DNA of 64,000 bases, taken from contig CAIIXF020000010.1 of assembly GCA_903813345.2 (NCBI GenBank), positions 32,456,425-32,520,424 on the forward strand, given 5' to 3'. Under the pieces are notes generated by a model. It did no database searches. It was not told the origin of the DNA and saw only the letters and a list, made by a program, of their open reading frames with translations. The position numbers and the translations under genes were made by a program. This DNA is from Owenia fusiformis (Eukaryota > Annelida > Polychaeta > Sabellida > Oweniidae). Below, one piece after another: positions 11,910 to 23,900 of this stretch; position 1 is the stretch's first letter, and each line of letters starts with the position of its first letter.

Positions 11910-14900
11910 CTGAAAAAAGAGTAGTTTTATTGATGTCAGTTAATTTCTGATGTCATAATTTTGACAGAAATGGTTGTCCCTTCAGGATTAATTGTCTCAT
12001 GGATACAATATATTCCATAGAACGATTAATGGTAGGGTGAAAGGTCTCATCAATGCTTTTCAATTACTGCCTTGGAACTATATTCCAAGGAACCTTATTT
12101 CCGGGTATAAAATGTTTACAGTTTTATAAATGATTACGGTTACATCAGGAATGTTCTTGACGTATGTTGTATTACATATATTTTGGTTATATTATAATGC
12201 GCTAATGTGTTTCGGATTGCATTTTAATGGGTGCTGTTTAATATTAGTGTATCCCTTTTGTGTTGTAATTACACCCGACTTGCTGAGACTTTTCAATAGT
12301 GCTTTTTATAAATAGTTAATGATCGGATTATTGTTTCTGAGTGCCATTCAATTTGTCCAACGCTGGTGTTTCAATTATCAATGTTGCAATGTTGAATCAT
12401 CTAGCTATACCAGAACAAGTGTAAACCTGATTCTATTAATACAAGTATTTATATTTGTCGGAAGGGAAATACTACTTATAACAAGTGTTACGAACGTGGC
12501 AAGAGAATATCTTACATCACTATCACTTAAACAAACCCACGATATTCTAGGCAATGATTTTACGTCCAGAAAAATAATTTTTCCACCCCTTCTTTCTTTC
12601 TTCCCCTAATATTGAAATATGTATACACACGTGTTAAAGGAAAATGGAACAAAGGCAGCAAGAAAAACCCGAGACTAACATAATCTAGAGTATTTTAGTC
12701 TCAGAAAAAACAAAGCAAGAAAAGGAAAAAAAGTATACGAGTACACGATTAGTTAAGTTTAAGAATCAATATCACGAGCGATAAATACCAGTTCAGGGGA
12801 CATAACATTCAGGCTAAAGTCAGTGCACTGCATATTGAATATTCAAAGCGAACTTAAATAATTATTAGAGAAAACGACTTCTAATCATTCTATGCGAAGT
12901 TTTTACCCAAAACCTGAAGGAGTTGCCTAGTTTTAATTATAACAACTTTGTTAAAACAAGGGCTAGTAAAATCAAGATTATGCTTTTTGGAGATTGTGAA
13001 CTTTCAGATGAATGTTACAAAGAAATTACCGATTTATCAGCAAAGGAGCTCGTAGGTTATCGCAAACAATTTCAGAAGGTTATATCTTGGATTATGACTA
13101 TTTTCTGACAATGAAGACAGGTTTATCTTTTAGATCAATTCAGTATCTCAAAGAAATTATATACAGTAATAATAAAGTCAAACAAACTCGGATATATTTA
13201 ACTAGCAATCAACACATCAACACACTTTTTCAAAGATGTTGACCCTATTTTCACCAAAAATACAATCATTTTTTACAATGTTTAATGCATTACTAATCTT
13301 TATTTTGATGTATCAAATAGTTCTTGAAAGAAAAACTTAATTGCTTTAAGATAAGTGTTCCCCATGTTATTTCTCCATTGAAAAATGTCATGCTATCCCA
13401 TGGTTTCAGTTCATTTTGGTCATCAAAATTCAGTATCTTTAAAGTCACAGGAGCAATTAACTTTTCCTTTTAGGAAATCGAACATGTCTCAAAGCACATT
13501 CTAATTATGCATTCAACAGTATAATAAAAGGTTGCATTTTTGGTGAAAATCAGGTCAACATTTTTGAAAAAGTATGTTGATTGGTCCATTGCCCCTTCAA
13601 TATCACTTAGGTCTGATTAACTAAATTATCATCGTATATACTTTTCTTGAAGATAATGAATGGACCTAAAAGATACACCCATGTTCATGATCAGATAATA
13701 TTCATAATTCAAGTTAGAATCGTTTGAATTTGTTTGCGATAACCTACGTGCTCCTTTTATTGACAAAATCATCTGATACTTTATACAAATACATGATCGT
13801 AAGGACAAAGTTCATCCCATCTTCATCAATCATTATCACTCGTTCCTTACATTTCCCATAAGGACGATGCAACACTTATAATAGACAGGACACATGTTTT
13901 GAGAACCGATATATATGTTAATTTGCAAAGGACGATTCTCGGTTTGGAGAACGAAGTTCATCAATCTAAATGAGCATTATCCCTGCTTCGGACAAATTTG
14001 ATTTTTTTTACATAATATAGATTTGAATGTCTTCTTTTGAATAGTCATAATTTAATTTGGGTAATATTTATAGATTTTTCGCAAAAAAATATTAGCGCAG
14101 TACACTATTGAACTTCTTTCCCCAAATCGAGACTTGTATTTTATTGAATCGGTCTAATTGAGCATTATCCCTGCTTCAGACCAATTTGTTATTTTTACAT
14201 CTTGTAGATTTAAATGTCCTCTTTTGAATATTCATAGTTTAATTTGGGTAATATTTCTATATTTTTCATGAAAAAAATTATTAGCCCAGGAGACTATTCT
14301 CCAAACCGAGAATCGTCCTTTTATATAAGGGAGGCCAATAATGTAATGTTTTTCCTAGGCCTTCCTAGTATTTTAACAAGTGTAAAATCATATTGCAAAT
14401 AAATAAGACCTAACCTTAAAAAATATTCTAAGCTGCAATGCATACAGATTCAAAAATCATAGCGACACTACGACCTTTGTGGCATCGGAACTATTTCAAA
14501 CTACTTATAAAGATGGTGTCAAATCACCAACAGTCGTGGAAAAACGAGGTTAATTTCATTATGCCCTGCCCCCCCCCCCCTTCTCTCCTCATCCGATGAC
14601 ATTTTAAAATGTTGATTTCTCTTTCGTTTGAATATTAAAATATCAACATTTTTCGCTAATAAAACCATCGTTCACCATCACCCCTAACGAAACTTGTTTT
14701 TTCCACAACTGTTGAAAACCCTCACGAAACTCATATTCCACAACTGTTGAAAACCCTAACGAAACTCATTCTGATACTCATAGCATCTTTCTGTTTCACT
14801 TGAAACATGCTCTGATATTATGAGGCATATTCTGTGATCTGAGCACATCAGATGGGAAAAGTTATAACTGTCAATAAGTGTGATAGTTATCATGTAATCA

Positions 14901-17900
14901 TTTAGCTAATGTCAATACATTACATAATAGGCATTGTATTTAACAGCAGATATTAGCACAGGTACGTGTACACAAGTTTAATGACCCCAATTAAATGAAA
15001 TATGAGTTGGGATGAAAGATCTAAAAATCCCCAATTTTGGGCTCTCCTGGATCGCCAAATCAAGCTCATTATATCATGGCATCTCAGGGCTGAGAAGAAA
15101 TGAGATGTCATGGTATATCATGATGAACGAAACTCGTTATTCGACAACTGTTGAAAACCCTAACGGAACTCGATATTCCACAACTGTTGTAAACCCTAAC
15201 GGAACTCGTTATTCCACAATTGATGAAAACCCTAGCCTTGCCCCAAGTCGGTCTCTTTTACTTATCTTGATTTCTATTATAATTCAAGATCAGATAAAGT
15301 AAAAAATACCGACTTGGGGCAAGGCTATGAAAACCCTAACGAAACTCGTTATTGCACGAATGTTGAAAATTGGGCACTTTCTCTTCTATTTTCAGGTGCA
15401 GTGAATGCCTTATTTCCACGTGAGAAGAATGAATCATAAAAGTATACTAAATAGACCTTCCGGGACGGTATAACCCTTTCACAACCTTAACAAATGAGTC
15501 TAATTACAGAAACGCCGAAGAGCAAAAACATACAATAAACCATATTTAGTGCAATTAATCAACGGCTTTGCAAGCAGTGCCGGCTAATTATCGCTTGTAA
15601 TATTGACTTTTAGAGGTGTTATTCAGGTTTGTACACTCCCCACTATTAGTTTGTTAACTGGAATTACTATTTTGGTCACTTGCCTCGTCTGTTTATGTTG
15701 AGCAATTTAAGATAAATCCATCAAATTTGTCATAAATTTCTGAACAATTACAATTAAGGAACGCAGTGAGGATTCATTGTTGACAGTCTTAGATATGCTA
15801 TCGAATTAGAGTTTGCCAAACTTATGGAGGGGAGTATACATTTCATGCTATATTGCAACACTTAATGATAAATTGGAAAGGATTAAGAGCATTGCACGAT
15901 ACAAGAAAATAAAATATTTACCCATGTGAAAAAACTCAATAGCCCAGGATTTGTCCATGTAATAGGCCAATGGAAAGTAAGGTTGAGCTCATTAGTACTT
16001 TTCCCCTGGCCTATATTTATGTAAAAATTAATATTTACTGTAAAAATCATTTAGTGTTGATGTGTGATTGATCATGCTTCTTGGATCAACATAGCGTCAA
16101 TAAGAAGTTCAAACTTAACTTGGATAATCATCCAGGCCCGTAGCCAGAGGGGGTTTGCCCCCCCCCCCTGGCCAAAATTTCTTTCAAAATAATGCAGTTT
16201 TTCACCATTTTGACTATTTTTTGAGTGATTTTTGGCCAAATTTGCCAAAGTGAACCACCTGTCATCTATAGCTATATATGTATCCTTTATGAAAAAACGA
16301 GTCAAGGAGGAATGTAACCAATAGCTACATTTAGGCCATACCTTGGTCACATTTGCTGCGATTCATCGGCCGGCGCCCGGCCGATGGAGTATTTTGTTCC
16401 AAACTGAATACAATTTTGATCAAAACACTCACAAAACACTCAAAACACTCGGCCGGGCGCCGGCTGATGAATCGGAGCAAATGTGACCCAGGCATTAGGT
16501 GATGATCCCTTAGAATTATTCTGTATTCTCTGTATTGCTACTGAGATTGTCCCCGCCTCCGTACCATTATTTTCGGTATTGCTATGGAGATGATCAATGG
16601 GGAAAATCTCAGTAGCAATACAGATTGGTACAGCACAAGAACTGACCGATCAGAGGGCATCATTTTCCAGATCATACGATAAAGCAAATAAACGAACGTA
16701 TTTTGATTGCACTTGAATCTATCGAGAAAATGATTGTTGGGTTATGCTGTAGTATAGTCGATCGCGTGAAGTAGTTTGTAATCTAGCATGTCTACACGAC
16801 GAGACGTAAGTGAGTTAAGTAAAATAGAGGAGATAAATAAATCACATTATTGTTTATCATTTTCAGAAAGATATCATATCTTATGAAATAATGTAGAAAT
16901 AAGTCCATATATTTATCTGGCTTGCTCAGATTATGGATCCCATAACGGTGAACTTGATCAAGAATTATATACTTGTATTATATGGCATGACCAGTGAATA
17001 TACATTATGTATTCATCACCAGTGAATATATATAATGTATTTGTAAAACAGTGCGCTATATCAGGTGTCCCATAAAAATTGAGCCACTTTTTGATAAGTA
17101 TTATCTCAGCAACTAATGAACCAAATTCACTGAAAATTTGTACAAAGTACCCCAGGAGTATTGGTAGCAAGGTATAAAAATATGAAAAGGATCAAGTAAA
17201 TATTATGTGAGTACTAAGAAATTCAAGATAGCATGTCATAATAGCCCATACCGGAGCAATGCAATGTGAACCTTATAGCATTTCTACCCAAAAAATGAGA
17301 AGCAATTTGACAAGTAATTTCTCAGCAATAGATGAGCCAAATTCTTCGAGAACTTTACCTGAGGCACTTTAGGTTATCCTCTGCTAGTGCCATGAATATG
17401 TAAGAGATTGGTCTCATAGTATGTGTGTATTTTAGAATTAAAGACAGTATGTCAAAATAACCAATATCAATGTAAAACTCACTTATTAATCCATTTCCAA
17501 GTAAAAATACTTTTCCGCATTTTTTCTTACAATATCACCTCCAATGAATTTGAGAATGAATTGGATTTTGGATATTTGGGATGAATGAAAAGAATTAATC
17601 AGATATCACTCTGCTCCCATCGAACACAATGAAGACTGAGCGTGCGAAGACGATAGCTGGTACAAACATTTTTGAAGTCTCATATCAGAGCTCCGGTATA
17701 GGAATTTTTGACATGCTGTTTTGAATTTCTTAGAACTCACAGAATATTTACTTGATCTTTTTTATATTTTTAAAACTTGCTAAGGATACTCTTAGACTAC
17801 TTTGGACAAATTTTCAGTGAATTTGAATCATCAGTTGCCGAGGTAATACTTGTCAAAAAGTGGCTCATTTTTTGGGACACCTGATATATCACTCGGTATT

Positions 17901-20900
17901 TGTGAGCCAGTCTTAATTCTCGACCTTCAGTCTTGGATTAAGACAAGCAACAATTAACTTGTGATTGATTTTACAAACAATTGACGATTAATTACAGGTT
18001 ACGAGTTTTTTGTTTTCTCCATTTAAACCTTCTTATACACGAGGGGAAAGAGTACCCGTGTATATACAACCTACCGCCGAGCAAAGACCCGAAGATGTCT
18101 GAAAATGTAGGGGGTGAGTTATAAACTTTTGTTTATATCTTGAATTTCTCAATATGAAAAACAGATAAAACACAGAATTGTGTGTAACTGATAAAGTTAT
18201 TGTTCCAGGCACTAATGTTTGCAAAATAATGAGTACTTAGCGCAATGTTTACTATCCAATCGCTAAATTCAACTTTTAAATATTTGAATGATGATTTACA
18301 TCTTGAATAAGTAACAACCATGGCTGTCTTTACTTCATTCGATTCAAAGATACAATAGGTGTAAATGTATCATATTTATTTCACTGCCATACGTTGCATA
18401 TCATTGAAATCACCGGTGAAAGTTGAAAATGAAAGACCCGACTATGTCACGAGTACTATTATATAGGACCCGAAGCTACCACCGAGCTATTCCGACTATA
18501 CCGTGAGTAGAACCCGATGAGGTAGTGAGTAAGCTTTCGAATGAGCATATAATATCATGACGATATCACAAATATTCCTTTTTATTTATCATATACTCCT
18601 GGCACCGGGATATAATATAATATGATATAATTCCCGCAGCACTATACGTCAACGTCTGTTTCCGGCAAAGTTCTTTAAAACATTGAATTCATGCTTACAC
18701 TTGAATCACCATATTTCCTATGTGTCTATGGTAAGAGTGCAACCCAAAAACATTTAATTCTGCATTGCAAGCGCCATTCTACTCAAAGAACACAACTTGA
18801 AGAATCCCAAGCTTCACAAGCTTCATATCCTCGAAACGAAAATTACCGTGATCTTTCTTTGATAATACAATACCATAGTCAAAAACATTGTAAATCCATT
18901 TTTGCCATTTAACTCAGGCACATTCACTTTAATACTCAGTAATGGATGGTGCTGACTGAAGTGGACCACAAAGTCATCCATCTCGTGTGATTTATAACTA
19001 CAGTGGAAGCATTTGTACCGAGGACCTGAAATACAATGTTTCGATGTGCAGTGGTAACTGGTGATAGCCATATTTTTTCAGTTTCATTTATTGTTCACAA
19101 CAAAATGATTCACATAAATGATGCAGATTGTATGTTTATTATTTTTTCATCAGCACGTCATAAACTCGACGATATAATCGGATCTCAACAGATTTTACTC
19201 AAGTAATGTTCGGATTCTGAGATCCTTTACTCAAGATATTTTCGGATCTTTATCATATTACTCGTCGATCACATCGGGTCCGATGTCCGATAACCTCGGA
19301 TCTTTTAGGACAAAGTTTAAGTGAAGATTTTGCTGTTCAAAAGTGCTATTTTGACCTAATATTTTGACACTTAATATATTATGCATATGCACATCCATTT
19401 ACCGACCCAAGTATGTCTTATGTATGGCTATTATCAATTAAAGCGAGTATGAATGAGAAAAACAAATCGAAAACCATAATACGTTTACCTTATCTCTTAA
19501 TTTGGACATAAAAATATATTTCAACTATAATTCTAGGCCAATTGCGCCTGCTAGAACATCTTAGTAACAACTCTAACCATCCAAAGGAATTGTGAGTGAC
19601 ATTATATTACCTTTATTGTCCATTTTCCTACGAGATGACATTATCAAACATTTGCTCGGCGGTATGTGCGTGTCTTGCTCGGCGGTAGGTTGTATATACA
19701 CGGGTACTCTTTCCCCTCGTGTATAAGTCAAGTTGCAGATTATAATTTGGCACAAAGCTAGAAAATATAGTCTAGTTTTAATAAGTTTCTTCGATTTGGA
19801 ATTTGTTTTGTAAATGAAGTTGCAATTCATATATTTAGCCCCTCACTTTTGTTACATTGACGAAAGTCCGTTATATTAACAATATTGTTACTTTGACGAC
19901 TTACGTCAATGTAACAAGGGCGGTTGTCTAAATGCATGAATAACAGCTTTATTTAAAAATCAAATTCCAAACCGAGGGCATTTCTAAAAACTAGACTATA
20001 TTGTCTGACTTTGTACCAGCATATGATAATCCGCAACATGACTTATACACAACAAACAAACAACTCGTATCCAAGAAGTTCATCCATTTTGTTACATTGA
20101 CGTCTCGTCAAAATAACTAGTTGTGAAATACTGATAGTGCCACGGGGTAAATGCCTAACTTAAGTCTCAGTCACATTTACGGTCAGTCACAGTCACTCAG
20201 TCACTCTACGGCGACCGATCGATATAGTAAGACTATATCTAACTGCTCATCTCGATATTTTATGCTCCATATTGCTCTCGATTTTGGGAAGCTACGACCG
20301 CCGTACGGATACCGTACATCAAATATGATTCCTTATGTAATGTGTGTTTGCTTATTTTACATCTCAACACGTTTTCATAAATTCGTTGTATTACATTCTG
20401 ATAATCATCAAATCTTTCGCTTCACAAGACATGTGCTTTAATATTATTAGACATATTATGTGATCTGAGCTCAACTGATGGGAAGATTTAGAACTGTCAA
20501 TAAGCATCTTCGAATTCCAAGGTGGCTGTAACACACATTGGATGAAAATGCTTATTTTCCTAGCCTGTTACTGTGTGGTGTTACATCCATTTAGATTTCG
20601 TGACGTGATGTCTTTACTTTGAGAATACTTTAAGCGTTTTGTTTTGTTTTGTTTACTCAGTAAACTCGGTGAAAACATTCTTAAATTATCAAAATGAAGT
20701 TGGATGATGTTAAACCTTGTGAATCCTGATGGTTACTATGTCCATACATACAATATATAATATAATAGGCATTGTATGTATCCTCAATTCATTTCCATTT
20801 AATTATTAGCTATTCACTCAGGCACAGGTGAATAACTGAATATAATGTATAAGCCTCACAAGTTCTAGGAGTCCTAATTACATGAAATTTAAGTTGAGAT

Positions 20901-23900
20901 GAAAGATCTCGAAATACCTCATCGAATCCGAGCTCTCTTGGTACACCAAATTAGTCCATTATATCATAGCATCGTATTGCTAAGAAGTTATTATTTGAAA
21001 AACTGAAAGATGGGATGAGTATAAAAATGTATCCTGTTGTATTCTTATTAACTAACGTTTTGATTTCACCGGCGTGTGTTTTTGTGTATTGATTTCATTG
21101 GCGCTGTGTTTTTGTGTTTTTATTTCATTGGCGTATGTTTTGTGTTTTTATTTCTTTGGCGTGTGTTTTTATTTTTTTATTTCATTGGCGTGTGTTTGTG
21201 TTTTTATTTCATAGGCGTGTGTTTTTGTATTTCGATTTCTTTGGCGTTTGTTTGTGTGTTTTTATTTCATTGGCGAGTGTTTGTGTTTTTATTTCATCGG
21301 CGAGTGTTTGTGTGTTTTGGTTTCATTGGAGTGTGTTTTGTCTTTTATATTTTAGGTTTCAATTCCAAATACTATATTTCGCTTTTGTTATATCACTCGT
21401 CTTAAATCACATGTCTGTAAGGATCTGTTAATGTTTGCTATTAAACTGACATATCATGCTTAAACTGACATCTCATGTTTGATTATTCAAATGTGCAATG
21501 GCCATCGATATATCTTATTCATGAACGTTGCAATAAATTACAATTCCCTTCATGAAAATTACGAGCAAATTTTATCTTGGTCATGATCAACTGTCAAAGT
21601 GCCTGGGTTCCTGGCATAATGTATTGTGTTTTCTATATAAAGATTAACTTTATTTCTTGCTTATTTCTTTGTTTTTGCTCGTTTTACGCAAGACTGTGTT
21701 GATTTGCATGTAAGGATTATTCAATGGAACTAAACGACCATTTGAAGGAGCATAAATATTAAATATATTAGTCGTTGTTGCATTGATTTTTCTGCTGCAC
21801 GTAGGATCTGACACTTTTAAAGAATGTATTCATCAAACAAACCCAGACATATGTTGTCAATGTTTGTTTGATGAAAACATTCTATTAACGTATATATTAC
21901 AAATTCAAAAATAAAAAAGCACTGAAACTTTAATAGTTAAGTAGTTGAAACAGTTAAAGAGGTCATAGTTCTGAGACTTAAATAGTTATTATAGTAGTTG
22001 AAACAGTAAAAGAGGCAATAGTACTGAGACTTTAATAATTTAGTATATAGTTAAAATAGTAAAAGAGGTAATAATACCGAGACTTTAATAATTTAGTATA
22101 TAGTTAAAATAGTACAAGAGGTAACGGTACTGAGGCTTTAATAATTTAGTATATAGTTAAAATAGTACAAGAGGTAACGGTAGTGAGACTTTAATAATTC
22201 AGTATATAGTTAAAATAGTAAAAGAGGTAACGGTACTGAGGCTTTAATAATTTAGTATATAGTTAAAATAGTACAAGAGGTAACGGTACTGAGGCTTTAA
22301 TAATTCAGTATATAGTTAAAATAGTACAAGAGGTAACGGTACTGAGGCTTTAATAATTTAGTATATAGTTAAAATAGTACAAGAGGTAACGGTACTGAGG
22401 CTTTAATAATTTAGTATATAGTTAAAATAGTACAAGAGGTAACGGTACTGAGGCTTTAATAATTTAGTATATAGTTAAAATAGTACAAGAGGTAACGGTA
22501 GTGAGACTTTAATAATTCAGTATATAGTTAAAATAGTAAAAGAGGTAACGGTACTGAGGCTTTAATAATTTAGTATATAGTTAAAATAGTACAAGAGGTA
22601 ACGGTACTGAGGCTTTAATAATTCAGTATATAGTTAAAATAGTAAAAGAGGTAACGGTACTGAGGCTTTAATAATTTAGTATATAGTTAAAATAGTACAA
22701 GAGGTAACGGTACTGAGGCTTTAATAATTTAGTATATAGTTAAAATAGTACAAGAGGTAACGGTACTGAGGCTTTTATAATTCAGTATATAGTTAAAATA
22801 GTACAAGAGGTAATAGTACTGAGACTTTAATAATTTAGCATATAGTTAAAATATTAAAAGAGGTAATAGTACTGAGACTTTAATAATTTAGTATATAGTT
22901 AAAATAGTAAAAGAGGTAATAGTACTGAGACTTTAATAATTTAATATATAGTTAAAATAGTAAAAGAGGTAATGGTACTGAGGCTTTAATAAGTAGTTAA
23001 AACAGGAAAGAGGTAATAGTACTGAGACTTAAACTTTTAAAACATTGAGAATTAAAAAGTGTAAAAAAAGAAATGAGAATGAAGTTATCTCAAAATTAAA
23101 AGCATTGAGATTGGAATTCTAAATCATTTGAATACAGAAAACCCCTGAAGATGAAGTACACTGAATTGGAACCGGCCAATAGTATTTGGATTGGAAAGTC
23201 TTAAACTTTTGAGGTTTTTATCATGGGAGTCTCTTGAAGATAAAAATAATAGTAGTCTATAGGACCGAAAGGCAAGTGCATGTTCAGATATACCAGTTAT
23301 ATTTATATTGTTTCGAAATAGGAAAGCAATGAGAGTTCGGTAATTTGAAAATAAGAGAGCATTAAAATATAAAAAAACAAGAAGTCACTTTGATCTACAT
23401 TTAAAAAGCAAACAGAGAACAAATAATTTCCTTTGTTTTGCTTTAATTAACTTTACTTTGCTTTGCTTTACTTTACTTAACTCTGACTTTACTTTACTTT
23501 GCTTTTCTTTGCTTTACTTTGCTTTGCTTTACTTTAATTTACTTTACTTTGCTTTGTTTTGCTTTACTTAACTCTGACTTTACTTTACTTTGCTTTTCTT
23601 TGCTTTGCTTTGCTTTAATTTACTTTACTTTGCTTTGTTCTGCTTTACCTTTCTTTGGTTTACTTTAAAAATAATCAAAAACTGAACACTCTCCTTAAAT
23701 AACCTGATAAACAAACGACCATACAAACAATATTTCTTTGAGTTTTTGTTTTTCGCAATATTGACTTACCAGACTCGGGACCCAAGTGAGCACGAATATC
23801 ACTGCAATTATTCCCATAACTTTGGCAAATCGATTTTCCAATTGAATATTAGCTATACCTACAAAACAGATGTAAACAATTTATAGTTAATACAAATATC

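Larger units (their letters stand above)
11912..23767. other. GPCR intron 2, 11.9 kb, packed with repeats
   Basis: This intron separates TM6 from TM7. It holds at least eight inverted-repeat elements, a partial segmental duplication (14810-15120 versus 20444-20985), three tandem arrays (15125-15365, 21058-21345, 21925-23030) and a CTTTA/CTTTG simple-repeat tract at 23420-23665. From 11912 to about 13000 I see nothing recognisable. Confidence 0.7.

Noticed and set aside
15012-15302. ORF with NPNGTRYSTTVE repeats
   Set aside because: It spans the 36-bp tandem array and a MITE insertion, and its end lies in the MITE.
21076-21431. Long overlapping F/V/C-rich open frames
   Set aside because: Two frames of the same 27-bp minisatellite are open at once, which is expected for the array and not for a gene.
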